From Cristatella mucedo (Eukaryota > Bryozoa > Phylactolaemata > Cristatellidae): DNA of 64,000 nt. This document shows positions 11,461 to 23,310 of this stretch, in pieces; positions within the stretch are counted from its first letter, which is position 1; every line of letters begins with the position of its first letter. The stretch covers positions 1,679,501 to 1,743,500 of the forward strand of contig WPIO01000061.1 of NCBI GenBank assembly GCA_009760855.2. Reading direction: 5' to 3'. The position numbers were made by a program, and so were the translations under genes. Below the pieces are notes generated by a model. The model did no database searches. It saw nothing but the letters and a program-made list of their open reading frames with translations, and had not been told where the DNA came from.

Positions 11461-12966
11461 TTTTCTATATTGAAACTTCATACGTTGCTAGTAAGTTACA
11501 GTCTGGTTCTAGAGCTAATCACTCCACGAAGTCAGCATTGCTTTGGATGTAGGACGACCTAATGAGGAGCTCAGACATCGATATAGTATCTCTGCTTGTG
11601 TCGCTCGATCTTTTGGCAGCTTTAGATACTATCGCTCGCCAAGTCCTTCTTCAGCGCTTCTCATCTCGCCTCGGGCATCACTGGCACTCTACTGCAATGG
11701 TACAGGTCCTAACTCAGTGGGATACTCAAGAGTATTGATGTGAATGGATACAGATTTTCTGAGGAACCGCTGAAATAAGGGATAACCCAGGGTTATGTGC
11801 TTGGTCCGTACTTCTAAGGATTTAGATTCGTCAGCTTACCGATGTGATTGCCAAGCACAGTCTAGGCTTTCACTTCTGTGCAGATGACACTAAGTTGTAC
11901 TCCTGCTTTAATCAATCCCACCCCTTAAGTACGTCAAATTCTCTCAACTTCATTACTTCCCGTATTAACGACATCCAAACTTTGTAGGCAGCAGACTTTG
12001 TTCAATTGGATGCCGATAAGAGTAAACCCACTAGTTGTTTTAAATCCGTGTGTGATTCAGAAATTGTAAAGGCTAAAGCTCAAAATCGGCTCTGACAGCA
12101 TATCGCCTGTTGAATATGTACGAAACAAGCCTAGGACTCATTTTCAATGAGATCTTTTGTTAGAAAACCACGTTAGCTCCACGGTCAAGTCTCTGTGCAG
12201 TTTCAGCGAAGTACCAGTGCTAAAATTCGGGCTTGTTTAAGCAGAGATATCACATCTAAATTAGTGCAAGCAGTTTTGACCTGCCGTCCTGGCTTCTGTA
12301 ACTCACTTCTTGCTGGTCTACCTTCCAGAAAAATCCATCTCTTACAGATGATGCCACACTCTGCAGCCAGGCTCGTCTGTCGTGGGCGTTGCAATGGCCA
12401 CATCACCTCACCGCTCGATGACCTGCACTGGCTCTCAGTCAAGCAATGCGTCGACCACAAGGCTTTGTCGCTCACTTTTAGGTGACCAAATTATTTGGAT
12501 CCAGCTCACCTATCAGATCGACTGCCCCACCAGGCTAAGTATCGTAACGACAGCTTTTCGGATTCACATATACCTCATAAAAGCCTCGAATCCGTTGCAG
12601 ACTATGCCTTTCGCGGCAGTGCTTCCGATCCCCAGAACTCACTTTAGACTTTTGTTATGACATCCCCTAATTAAACCATTTTTAAAAAGAAATTAAAAAA
12701 ACACCTATTTATGACAGTATTTAGTGGGTCTATGTGATTCATCTCTTATGTGCTTACGCTTGCTGAAACTGGACATGGCTGCCACTAACCTAACTTGCTT
12801 GCTGACCCTGCGCATGTGACTCCTAACTATGTTATTCATGTTGTTTATCGAGCATGCTACCAATAACCGTGCTATCACGTTTCTTTTGCAGAAAATGTAA
12901 AGCACATAGAGAGAAACTGAGTTCTCTGAGGGCAATTTGCCAAGTTTGTTATTATTATAATGATAT
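11461..12966 (+). mobile_element. LINE-A, RT to 3' tail
   Basis: Collinear with the intact copy from the IETS-x-x-ASKFQSG region to the 3' end; GFHFCADDTKLYSCF is readable at about 11867-11915 (Tyr of YADD changed to Cys). The C-terminal domain, 3' UTR and stem-loop end at 12890-12966 with a short ATT tail. Multiple stops show it is dead. Confidence 0.85.
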
Positions 12967-13639
12967 CCAGCCGCACCTGCAATTTAATCCATTGTAATTT
13001 TCTCCAGTGAAAAAATATCTTGATACTTGCCTCGCAGTCACTTGACTACATTTCTAAAATTGACCTAGCGTGGGTGAATGTTGTTCTATTAAAATTAGGC
13101 TTAAGAAAACGCAGAATCACATCTACTACTATTGATTCGTGTTGCTACTTCGGTAATCAACGACTCACTGGGGATCACCAATGCGTCCGTTTCGCTAAAA
13201 GAGTCGAGGTGTCTCAGATTAATCCAATGAATGAGAGCCAAAGTCGTATGCCATGAAACTCTAAACCGCTGTAACTTGTTATCTATATGGTAATGAAAAT
13301 CACTGAAAATTCTAAAGAATATTTGGCTTACAACTTCTCAATGGCGATAATTTTGAAACAATTTTTGCAAAACGAAGATTTATCACTGTGGATCCTACAC
13401 TGTGCAACCCATGTAACCAACTTCAATTCCATGCAATTCCATTCATTCCAAGCTGCGATTCCATTCAATTCCATGTTTACTCTACACCGGCCGACTAAAG
13501 CACATTCAGTGCATTGATAGCATGCTGCTACTTCCAAGATTACCACTTTCACAGAAATTAAAGTAGTTTTTGTGACGGGTGTGTATATATTAAGTGGTAA
13601 CTGTACGAATAATGATAATGGTAGTGTGCTTGTTTAAAG
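12967..13639. other. Intergenic; ATTCCAT-rich patch
   Basis: No family recognised. A patch at 13420-13475 repeats ATTCCAT/AATTCC words. Otherwise AT-rich unique-looking DNA. Confidence 0.45.
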
Positions 13640-14790
13640 CAATCACAGAACCGAACCTCTTTTGTAGGCACTGTACAGATACTTCATTGAAAACATTACA
13701 GAATTATTTTAGGTAATTTAAGCAAGCCGCAGCCACAGTGTAAGCAGGTACGTGCACACGGAGCATGACTCGCTTAGATTCACGAAATGCTGTGCGGGTG
13801 CATTTTGCAGTCAGCCAACGATGATATATTTTGATGCTTCCTGGTGACTATTCACTACAGCAGCATGGATATGCTTATCTCTGATATTTTAAATTGGTTT
13901 ACACTGCAGCACGTTGGATGTACACAAGACGACAGAATATGAGCAATGATTTTAGAAAAGTTATATTTATTTTTGAATTTGACAGTCTGTCTGGCTTTTG
14001 TCGTAGAACCACTTAAAGATTGCAATCAGTATTTTAAAACACGTAAGCGTGGTTGCTATAGTGTGAGCTAATTTTAACAGTATTGCAAAAATCGGTCAAC
14101 AAAGAACCAAACATATACACTATAAGCCCGTAGCAATGCAATCCCGCGGCCTAAGTAGCAGCTGAATAGGCAAGTTCCATTAGCATCCATGCAACTGTCG
14201 TGTTCTCCAATAAACATAGCAGATAGGCAAGTGAGGCGGTGTGCTTTGCCAGCCTCAGCTTTTGAACAGATATTTTAAAATCTTGCAAGAAAACAACTAT
14301 ACGATAAATTCACATGTTCCAGCCTTGCTTGCTATCGGTTCCTGGTCAACACAAAGCACCGTTACAGCAAATCAGTGCTCAGCATGATAACAATTCCGCA
14401 CCCTAGGTCAAACGATGGCAACGTCCGGACGAGAGTCAGGAGCTAGCTACCGGCTTTGCGAGCACTCCAGGCTGAAACAGATTTCGCAAGGATGCGAAGC
14501 TTGAATCGGAAATATTTCGTATTTTATGCAAACGCCAGAAAAAGTGGATAAGGAGCCTAAATGTGAGTGAGAAAACCTGGAAGTTGCTGTTGACGTAAGT
14601 ATCCAGTAGTAAGTAGTAGGCTGCTTGACATAGAGCAAACGTCTGTCTCGGTAAGACGTGTGGTGCAACGTGGCAGCTACGAAAGACGCGATTGACAAGC
14701 CGAGCTACCGAGCTGTGTATACCGATTGCATGTAAGATTTGTGTTGAACGGTCGTGAACACCTGCGAGCAGTGACATACAAGGAGGTGCA
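13640..14790 (-). mobile_element. Family C element, second copy
   Basis: Uninterrupted copy of the element at 6966-8830, diverged but collinear. The 3' portion is on the left, and the right part contains GAGCCTAAATGTGAGTGAGA followed by sequence resembling the LINE-A C-terminal coding region on the minus strand. No intact open frame. Confidence 0.6.
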
Positions 14791-16489
14791 ACCGGGTACT
14801 CCCTAGCTACCTCAAATGTCGGGTACATGACTAACATACTCTATTATAGTTGGTATTGTTCTACAACTTAAAATTACCAGGTGTCTCTAAAAATAATCCT
14901 CTAATCAGAATGAAAGTATAGCTTAACAAAGACTAAAGTCAACCTTGTATTCAAGAAACAAATTAAGTGGAACTGAATACAATGGCCACTACTTTTACTC
15001 ATAAATACACGCTAGGATGGTTGCAATGGGTGGCTAGTGGGTTCACAATAACCACAGGTCACAGTCACTGATCTGGGCAAAGCGGAACAAGCGAAAGGTT
15101 TTAATATCAGGTGGGGTTCAGTAAAGAGCACGGCTAGTCGAGGGGCCATCAGTTTCCTGTCACGCGTCACGCCACGTACGTATTAACTTTGCATAACGTT
15201 TAGGAGAGTTTACTTGCTCGCTATCCTAAGATCAGAGTTTAAACATCGAATAAAAACGGAATTACTAGTCCGTCTATAAAGTATGAATTCCTAATACGAT
15301 GACATACATCGTGCGCGTAGTTTAAACTTTGGCGGCGGTAATGCATTGCCTGCTGCATCCCTTACAATTCTTCATGACGCCATGTACCTCATTTTATGAG
15401 ACAGGAACAGTGAAAATGATTAGCCCCACAATTGAGTTGGTTGTCATGGTAACGATAAGGTTTGCTTGGCATAAGTAAGTATTGATGACTAGATCCGCCG
15501 CACTAAAACTGACTCCTGACTTGCACTATTAACTGAGCCAACTTTTTCCAGAAGTAAACGAAATGAGCAGCCAAACGGTTGATACTGGCGATTGTTAATG
15601 TTAAAGACCCCTAATGGTTTTGGAGTGTAAGTATTTCTGTGAGAAAGCCACCTAGCTATTCCATAAGTAACGATAGATCGCAACAAAAGCTTTTCTACGC
15701 CGCGGCACACCGAACAAAATATCTGCTGACAAAATGGAGCCGACAAAGGTGCCCCGGCAAAATGGCACCAAAAAGTAGCCCGATGCGATAGAGATTGACA
15801 AAATAACCCTAAGCAAATATGTTTGCCTACTTTCACCGTTAACTATAATACGGAACGTATTACTTTAGGAAAATTATTAAAAACTTACAAAAGTCTACAT
15901 TTATAATGTAAACATTTTGAAGAATAATAAAGACAGGTACAACCGGCCCAAACTGAAAACTTGGAGGTACGAATTCGGCCACATTTAATTTTCATTCTTT
16001 CACGGAACCACGCCTTTAAACAGATCGAGTGCTCTCACCTATCTGCAATAAAACTCGTTGGATAATTTTTAAAGACATAGGAAAGAGTAGAAACTAATAA
16101 GGTAAGTTCAGCGGGGGAACGACGGTCAGAATGTAAGAAGACGAAATAAGAGCAATGTAATCGGCGACATAAAACTCTCGTAACAATCTGCGATGAAATT
16201 GACTGTCTGGATTACCTGTTTTGAATCGTACAAATTTGTGCAATCGAAAGTAAGATTTAAACTGAATAAAATATAACCAAGCTTTTGATTTTAATTCTGA
16301 ATTTTGACATTTGAATCCTGGATCTGTTCTTAGTACTGAGTTTCAGCTAAAGGTACAAGTACAGGTATCAATTTAAATATTTATATCTGACGAACTTATA
16401 CATCGTTCCGAACACTCTGATAGACGCTAGTTTTTAGATGCCGTGCTCATATCATCAGAAATACCTATAGCGTGGCGATTACTCAGAGG
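14791..16489. other. Intergenic, mostly unassigned
   Basis: AT-rich sequence without recognised exons. A minus-strand open frame at 15489-15836 coincides with the MULE-end-like repeats at 15715-15800 and shows no domain. Confidence 0.4.
15715..15800. repeat. Degenerate MULE-terminus-like repeats
   Basis: Contains three GACAAAATGG/GGCAAAATGGC-type words plus GACAAAATAA. These are the reverse-complement style of the GGGACATTTTGTCC repeats beside the MULE at 43.5 kb. Possibly the end of an old MULE or a MITE. No partner end was found. Confidence 0.35.
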
Positions 16490-17090
16490 CTGAGCCAGTT
16501 CACGTGCCAGCACCTTGAAAAAATGCATAAGTCACTACTCAAGTCAAGTCATTACTCAAGAATGCTACACTAGACTAAGAGAACTTGATCAGCTTTCGCC
16601 CAATTTCTTTTACACCATTTCTATCAATGACACTAGAACTATTGGTGGCAGACCAACTCATATTTTACTGCATACAGTCAGCATTGCTTCGGGTGTGACG
16701 ACCTACTTAGGAATGCAGACTTAGGCAGAGCATATGCTTGTTTAGCGCGATCTTTTGGCAGCTTTTGATAATATTGAGCTCAATCTAGGTTTTCACTTCT
16801 ATGCGGATTACACTTAGTTGCACCGTTGCTTTCATCCCTCCCAGCACTCCAGCACTCAAATTCTCTCAATTCTCTAGCTGCATGCATTGATGACATCCGT
16901 ACATGGATGTCATCACATTTTTTTAATTGAATGATGATACAACATAATTACTAGTTATTGGGAAAACCAGGCGCGATTCAGAAATTACAAGGGCCAACGC
17001 TGTAGGTGCCTTATTACGAAGTTACCTTTTGTTAGACGACCACTTCAGATATACTACTAAATAGCATTGCTAGAATTCGCTCTCGGCGTC
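16490..17090 (+). mobile_element. LINE-A fragment, internally deleted
   Basis: Plus-strand LINE-A with collapsed segments. It starts near the linker (CTACACTAGACTAAGAGAAC), passes FRANHS-equivalent sequence, jumps to LGFHFYAD (GGTTTTCACTTCTATGCGGA at about 16786) and stops at the CTAGAATTCG word at about 17090, where composition changes abruptly. Confidence 0.8.
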
Positions 17091-17092
17091 GC

Positions 17093-17220
17093 GAAGGCCT
17101 ACCGCGGCCTACAGCGGAAACTTTGCTTCTGCGAGGCAGTTAACGCGGAGATCTGGGCGCAGTTCGCGAACCGCGTGGGCGGCGACGACCTCGCAGGTCG
17201 AGCGGCCCCGGCCATGTAAA
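17093..17220 (+). other. GC-rich open segment with stop and AATAAA
   Basis: About 128 bp of high-GC sequence sits between AT-rich neighbours. One plus frame is open and ends at TAA (17217-17219), giving words like AKAYRGLQRKLCFC, AEIWAQFANRVGGDD and AGRAAPAM. AATAAA follows at about 17236. It could be the end of a host or transposon gene, or foreign-looking filler. The protein is not recognised. Confidence 0.3.
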
Positions 17221-17439
17221 GTTTATAATGACTAAAATAAACTATAGTAATCTGTTCTTATCAGCTTAATATCTTATACACGGTCCATCGGATCATTATG
17301 ATATTAATCTGATTTTTGGAACTCGGCAAGGTGTCTGAGGCTTGCCTCGGCCTAGCCGCGGGTTGACCTGGTATTGCAGTCCCTCCAGGTCCAGCCCACC
17401 TCCCCTTATACCGGCCTGTGCACTCTGGTGCTTACTGCT

Positions 17440-17600
17440 AGTGCAAAACTCTGCAGCTTCCACTAATCATCTGATCATGCTTCCTTTGCAGCAAATGTAC
17501 AGCAATTACAAAGCACTTTAAGATTTGAGATTAATGATAAGCGAGGGCGCTATATACAATGTATAATCAATAATAGGATAATTATCATTATAACATTTTG
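17440..17600 (+). mobile_element. LINE 3' tail, degenerate
   Basis: Contains GTGCAAAACTCTGCAGC (LINE-A coding word), then CTTCCTTTGCAGCAAATGTA, a decayed stem-loop ending GGGCGCTATAT, and an AT-rich tail. Confidence 0.6.
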
Positions 17601-17719
17601 TCTCGTAGTTCGATAGGTTATGTGCTCTTAATTACTAGCAGCCAAAGCCTTGCCCCGACCGTTGGCCTCATATCCACGTAATGTCAGGTATCTAGCAACA
17701 TTAGCCATAATGCTACACA

Positions 17720-18185
17720 AACTATGGTGGTGTTACGTAGGAGATTCTATAAGGCACTCAAAGCTTTGCTGGCTTTTGGTACGTATTTTGTAGCCATCAC
17801 TCTATTTCAAACTAAAAATAAAACGCAAAGAGCCTAGCTGGTACATGAGAGCAGTTGAGGTAGTCAAAAGTTGCATCTAAGTAACGCCGGAAAGGCTGTG
17901 TTTCAGTCGGTAGACCGATGACATATGTCGTCGTGCAAGACAGGTTGATGTAAGGTATGCAGTCTACTACCTGCAGATGAGAAGCTTTAGTCACCAGTTG
18001 TCTGTAAGCGGAGGAACAGAGGGCAACGCATTGTATATACAGGACCCGTGCACTCGAGGCAGGTGAAATTGGTGCAGCAGCTCGACGGCTTGGTTTGAAA
18101 AAGTGGAGCCTGGAGGCGTTGTAGGTCAGCCTAAGAACTTAACTCTGCATCCAAAAATCAACCATTACCCATTTAAGAGTTTCAG
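17720..18185 (-). mobile_element. LINE-B copy, left arm of inverted pair
   Basis: Degenerate LINE-B C-terminal region and 3' UTR in minus orientation (GTTACGTAGGAGATT, GAGAGCAGTTGAGGTAGT, GATGAGAAGCTTTAG). It meets a plus-strand LINE-B at about 18186. Both arms share CTGCAGGTAGTAGA where other copies read CTGCAGGTCCTAGA, so they probably arose by inverted duplication. Confidence 0.7.
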
Positions 18186-18735
18186 GAGTTTCACGGTATG
18201 TCTTCTTTACTGAAAGAGCTTAAATTTCAACCAGTTGATCTTGGAATTTAAATGTAAGTTCCGAGGATGATCGACGAGGCTCTCTTGACCTCGGCTAGTT
18301 CATAGCTAACTTAACCGCCGGACCATTTCCTGCCTCATCGTGCCCTGGGGTCCTGTGTGTACTATGCAATACCTGTTTCTTTAGTCCGATTAAAGTCAAC
18401 GTGAGACAGAAGCTTTTAATCTGCAGGTAGTAGATTGTGCGCCTTAAATCAGTCTTCTTACACAGCGAAATATATTCTCCTGATACTGACTGAAAAAGAA
18501 CTTTTCCAGATGTCCTTAGCTGCTAAATCCCGGGTTTGACTGCCTCAACAGATTTCATGTCTCAGCTACGGTCTTCGATTTCTCTAGGTCGTGTGAAATG
18601 GAGTCTGTTGGCTATGAAATGCCTACCAAAAGCAGCCTAAGCTTTGAGCACTTTATAGAAACTCTCCTGAGTACCACCGACGTAGTATTTCTGACTTTGT
18701 GGTCAGAGATGGAGTTAAATAACTATACCTCGAGA
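18186..18735 (+). mobile_element. LINE-B copy, right arm of inverted pair
   Basis: Plus-strand LINE-B from the SLLKEL equivalent (TCTTCTTTACTGAAAGAGCT) to the 3' UTR (GACTTTGTGGTCAGAGATGG). Decayed; an open stretch from 18598 includes the family's SVGY-x-M sequence. Pairs with the preceding arm as a palindrome of about 0.5-kb arms. Confidence 0.75.
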
Positions 18736-18965
18736 CGAAGCTCACGGTCGGACCTAGGTATTGGCTACTTGGAAGGAAGAGCTCATAGCATGTCGGACTG
18801 TGAGAAAACATTTTACAATCATAATATCAATTATTATTATTTTACATTGCATATGGCACCGTCAGGGAACTCATTCAAATCACTTTGCATCTGCCGTAAG
18901 GATGCATGATCGAATGGTAAGTGATAGCATGCCCTGTAAACGCAAGAATACCATTGTTAAGTAAT

Positions 18966-19560
18966 ATGATGTAATGTTAGGTAATGTATCTTCGTCTTTA
19001 ACTCCAAAGCCACAGAGACTAGGTTTGTGTTAGGCAGGATAGTTTTGCATAGCGAAATCACATCCTAAGCGGCTTTCAGTAAGCATTCGGTAGATAGGAA
19101 ATTTCATCTCGCGCACAAAGAAAAAGTGGGGAGCATAGCAGAGTCAGGAGAGCAGCTGAAGTAGTGATTAGCATGGAAGCACGGTGGCTCAGGACCGCTG
19201 CAAACGATGTAGCATATTCTACAGCGGTAGAGTAGCTGTCGTTGCATAAGAATCGTGGAAGCGAGTTAAACAGTCCTGCACCAGCAGGGCTAAAGCTTTT
19301 GTCGCCAACGGTCTGTAAGTGATGGAATGGAACAGCTAATTATTTGACCGTACAGGACCTGAGGATACGACCAGGCTGAAACTGATGCAGCAGTTCATCA
19401 GGTTATGGAGGAGCCAAGCCGTAGCAGGCCTTGTGGGTCAGTATAAGAACTTTGGTCTGTATCGATCGATCAACCGGCAGACATCCTAGCTCTTTTACGA
19501 CAGCCGACTTGGTCAAATCTCTTAGACTTGAAAACTTGGCTTGCAGCCATATTCATAGGA
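18966..19560 (-). mobile_element. LINE-B, C-terminal part
   Basis: Minus-strand LINE-B running from the TGTAATG-type tail at about 18970 through the sequence equivalent to RETKSVGYRMRTESRLG and PRLWNSLP, up to AARLV-like sequence near 19550. Frameshifted. Confidence 0.85.
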
Positions 19561-19569
19561 ATGCAGCCA

Positions 19570-19695
19570 TATTCATATTTAAGGGTGAAACTCACAGGTT
19601 CAGCATGCAATTATGGCTCGTGGTTGCATTCACTGAGTCAGCACCTATTAGCTTATAAAGGCCAAGTAGCAGGAACCTTCTAAATGCTCTAATAA
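19570..19695 (-). mobile_element. LINE-A 3' UTR scrap
   Basis: Short minus-strand match to the LINE-A 3' UTR (CAGCATGCAATTATGGCTCGTGG and GTCAGCACC words) ending in AATAATAAGGATAATAA. Stem-loop absent. Confidence 0.55.
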
Positions 19696-20640
19696 TAAGG
19701 ATAATAATTAAAATACACTTAAAAAAGCTCCGCCAAATAACGGAATGTCTTTCTAGGCGTTTTGAACTCGCTGTAAAGGAAACCCGATCGATCGGTGTGT
19801 GGTATCATGCTTGATAAACAGCATGAATGACATGGTTAGAGGTAACCTGCACAGGGTCAGCATGCAAGTGTGGTTAGTGGCAGTATACAACAGTGTCAGC
19901 ATGCATGAGCACATAAAGGACAAATTACAAGGATCCACTAAATGCTGTAATAAATAATTGCTTTATAATTCCTTTTAAAATGTGGTCAAGTCAGGGGCTA
20001 TCGTGACAGAAAGTGGGAGGGATTTCCAGGCTTTGGAAGCATGCGACCTAATTGCATGGTGTCAGGAGGATTTGAGGTTTGTGCTAAGTATAGGTATACA
20101 GTTAGATTCTAAAAAGCGGGTGGGACGATGTTTAGCCTGACGGGAGAGTAGATCTGGCAGGTAGGCTGGAGCCAGCCAATGGAGGGACCTAAACGTGAGC
20201 GACAAAAATCTTAAAGGCGATCCGTTACTGGAGTGGTAGCCAGTGCAGGTCGGCAAGAAGTGGTATGATGTGGCTGCTGCAACGCTCGCGACAGACAAAC
20301 CTGGCTGCAGAGTTTTCCACAAGCTGCAAGCCCCTGATTGCACATGCCGATTGGCCAGCAAGCAGTTACAGAAGCCAATATGGGATGCAACATATACAAA
20401 TAATAATAATAATAACAATAATGCATTTGATAAAGAGCCCTCAGAGACCTCAATCTCTTTTTAGCCGCTTTACATTTGCTGCAAAGGGAAACGTGATATA
20501 ATGGTGAGCAATATCATCCTTGATAAACAACATGAATAACATGGTTAGGGGTGACATGCACAGGGTCAGCATGCAACATATACACGTGCAGGGACCAGCT
20601 TAGATATGGTATCATTCTGCAGACTAGCGCAAAGGATGCT
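19696..20640 (-). mobile_element. LINE-A C-terminal part and 3' UTR (host copy)
   Basis: Minus-strand copy with degraded stem-loop (about 19735), 3' UTR and C-terminal coding region. The sequence resumes after the nested insertion (GGGACCAGCTTAGATATGGT at 20591 matches the GGACCAACTTGGGCGTGGT of the intact copy), which proves the insertion split one element. Confidence 0.8.
20399..20570 (-). mobile_element. LINE-A 3' end nested in LINE-A, 14-bp TSD
   Basis: A 172-bp insertion consisting only of the (AAT)n tail, the stem-loop and part of the 3' UTR. Perfect target duplication ATGCAACATATACA at 20385-20398 and 20571-20584. One of the shortest 5'-truncated copies in the window. Confidence 0.92.
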
Positions 20641-21290
20641 GCACCACCTGAAGACTCCTCTACTGAGGTCTCGCCTCCAGAGGAGCAGTAACCATGCTCT
20701 TCTTTACTGTGTTGTATATCTCTTCGTCGTAATCGCTTCAACATTAAACGAGTTTCGTTATTTTCATAGGTTAGTAGTTGTACGTAAGAACTGCTCGTGT
20801 AACGAAACCTACAAAAAGAATACAACTTCGCAGAAATCCTCTTCCAACAGTAGAATCTGGAACGGATTAACAGTGATAAACGAGGATCATCGGTAAAAGC
20901 ACACTAGTAATTCCTGTTTAGACGTTACAGGTTTAAGATGGAGCTGCCCTCGGATATACTTTTTGATAGGTCGCCGGCACTCATGAGCGACCGTAAATGC
21001 CTATTACTTGAAGCAGTCACGTTGATTTTAATCGGATTTCTCAAAACTTGCGACAGCGTCTGAGCTCCAGCAGCTAAATCTTTTCAGGAGTCACTGGGTG
21101 ACTTTTTTGCTGAAAGAAATAGGTGTCATATTGAGCTCTGATAGCCTTGTAAGTCAGATCACCCCTGCCGAGCAGGTTCTCATTGTGTCGTATTAGTCGA
21201 TCTGAGGATTTATACTGAAGAGTATCTGTCGTTGTTCGTAAATGACTAGGTTAAAAGACCCTTTTTAGGCTCAGGTCATGGTTTTCACAG
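20641..21290. other. Intergenic, unassigned
   Basis: No repeat family recognised. A minus-strand open stretch (20600-20790) reads SKEEHGYCSSGGETSVEES, which looks protein-like but lacks convincing splice sites. Confidence 0.35.
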
Positions 21291-21292
21291 GG

Positions 21293-23310
21293 TAATAATA
21301 ATAATAATAATAATATTGCACTTGATAAAGCGCCCTCAGAGAACTTAATCTCTTTCTAGGCGCTTTACATTTGCTGCAAAGTGATACGCAACAGAATAGT
21401 AAGTAAAACCATGCTTAAAAAACAAACACAATGAATAACATGGTTAGGGGTTACATGCACTGGGTCAGCATGCAAATGTGGTTAGTGGCAGCATGAACAG
21501 TGTCAGCACGCATAAGCACATCGAGGACGAATCACAAGGACCCACTAAATGCTGTCCTAAATAGGTATGTTTTTAAGTTTCTTTTAAATGTGGTCAGGTC
21601 AGGGGATGTTCTGATGCAGGTCGGGAGGGAGTTCCAGGCTGTGGCAGCATACCAGCTAAATGCACGGTCTCCAAAGGATTTAAGGTTTGTACGAGGTATT
21701 TCTAGACTGTTGGATTCCGAAAAGCGAGTGGTACGATGCTTTGCCTGATGGGGGGGGGGTATATCTGAAAGGTAGGCTGGAGCCATAGAATGAAGAGACC
21801 TAAAAGTGAGCGACAAAACCTTGAAGTCAATCCGTTGCTTGACTGGTAACCAGTGCAGGTCGGCGAGAAGTGGAGTAATGTGGCAACTGCGACGCTCACG
21901 ACAGACAAGCCTAGCTGCAGAGTTTTGCACCAGCTGCAATCGCCTGATCGCACATGCTGGTAGGCCTGTAAGCAGTGAGTTGCAGAAGTCGAGACGAGAT
22001 GTCACGAATGCATGGACCAACTTGGGCGTGGTATCCTTATCTAAACAAGCCCTAATTTTAGCAATGTTATGAAGCTGAAAATAGGCTGATTTGACTGTGG
22101 AGCTGATGTGGTCGTCTAACGAGAGGTCGCTTTGGAATATGACACCTTGATTTCGAGCTGATGCAACTGGAGATATGCTGGCAGAGCCAATTTTGAAAGT
22201 CAGCCTTTCCAATTTCTGAATAACACTAGGTTTGCCCATAACTAGTAAGTTAGTTTTATCATCGTTTAGTTTTAGAAAATTTGCTGCCATCCATGATCGG
22301 ATGTCATCAATGCATGCAGCAAGTGAGTTGAGAGAATTTGAGGTGCTCGAAGGCTGGGAGGGATCAAAGCAAAGGTACAACTGAGTGTCATCCGCATAGA
22401 AGTGAAAGCCTAGATTGTGCTTGGCAATCACATCAGCGAGAGGGAGAGTATAAACGGTGAAAAGGACCGGACCTAGCACAGAGCCCTGAGGTACTCCATA
22501 TTTTAGAGGTACTTCAGATGATCTTTGTCCATTCACGTCAACATTCTGGAGTCTCCCGCTGAGATAGGACCTGAACCACTGCAGAGCAGTGCCAGTGATG
22601 CCCAGGCGAGATGAGAGGCGCTCTAGAAGTACTTTGTGATCGATGGTATCAAAAGCTGCCGTAAGATCGAGCAAAACAAGAAGAGACACTCTACCCATGT
22701 CTGCATTCCTAAGTAGGTCGTTGTATACCCTAAGCAATGCTGACTCTGTGGAGTGATTAGCTCTAAAGCCAGACTGGAACTTACTAGCAAGATGTGAGGT
22801 TTCGATATACGAGTTCAGCTGGTCTGCCACGACCCGTTCCAGTGTCTTTGATAGGAATGGTAGAAGGGAGACTGGGCGGTAGTTGCTTAAGTTCTCTTGG
22901 TCTAGTGTAGCTTTCTTGAGAAGTGGCCTGACTACAGCTTTTTTGAAAGGTGCTGGGACCTGACCTGAGGCTAATGACATAATAATGATGTTGGTTATGC
23001 ATGGCAGCAGCAGATCAATTCAACGTAGGAGCAGGACAGTGGGAATAGGGTCCAGTGGACTTGTTGTCTTCTTTGATTGAGATACGAGCTTTAGGACTAC
23101 ATCACTAGTGACCTGTTTAAATGCAGACATTGAGGCGCAGCCAGGAACCGAGGAACAGCATTCTAGTGGGAAGGTAGTCATCGCAGGGATGGATTCCCTG
23201 ATTTTGTCTATCTTCTGCACAAAGAATCGAGAGAAGCGATCGGCTAGATCATCACAAGGATCATCTGGTAAGGAGCTAACCTGGGAACGGTTGAGGAGAT
23301 GGTGATGTTA
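21293..23310 (-). mobile_element. LINE-A, youngest-looking RT copy
   Basis: Left end is a clean (TAA)n tail (21293-21315), then the stem-loop and 3' UTR. The right end is truncated in the linker between endonuclease and reverse transcriptase (about 23307). The reverse transcriptase frame is uninterrupted (next entry). Upstream of it an in-frame TGA (23022-23020) separates the linker from the RT at VLLLR/IDLLLP; the same stop recurs in the copy at 63.6 kb. Confidence 0.92.
21532..22980 (-). CDS. LINE-A reverse transcriptase (ORF2 C-terminal part)
   Basis: An uninterrupted 482-codon frame. In order: [20 protein letters not shown] and [19 protein letters not shown] (RT motifs 0-1), [32 protein letters not shown] (motif A), [13 protein letters not shown] (motif B), [18 protein letters not shown] (catalytic YADD, motif C at about residues 190-200), then the C-terminal [20 protein letters not shown] domain typical of the L2/CR1 group, ending [14 protein letters not shown]. 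Length fits RT plus C-terminal domain; the endonuclease is missing by truncation. Whether it was recently active is inferred from the open frame only. Confidence 0.9.
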   Translation of the reverse strand: MSLASGQVPAPFKKAVVRPLLKKATLDQENLSNYRPVSLLPFLSKTLERVVADQLNSYIETSHLASKFQSGFRANHSTESALLRVYNDLLRNADMGRVSLLVLLDLTAAFDTIDHKVLLERLSSRLGITGTALQWFRSYLSGRLQNVDVNGQRSSEVPLKYGVPQGSVLGPVLFTVYTLPLADVIAKHNLGFHFYADDTQLYLCFDPSQPSSTSNSLNSLAACIDDIRSWMAANFLKLNDDKTNLLVMGKPSVIQKLERLTFKIGSASISPVASARNQGVIFQSDLSLDDHISSTVKSAYFQLHNIAKIRACLDKDTTPKLVHAFVTSRLDFCNSLLTGLPACAIRRLQLVQNSAARLVCRERRSCHITPLLADLHWLPVKQRIDFKVLSLTFRSLHSMAPAYLSDIPPPHQAKHRTTRFSESNSLEIPRTNLKSFGDRAFSWYAATAWNSLPTCIRTSPDLTTFKRNLKTYLFRTAFSGSL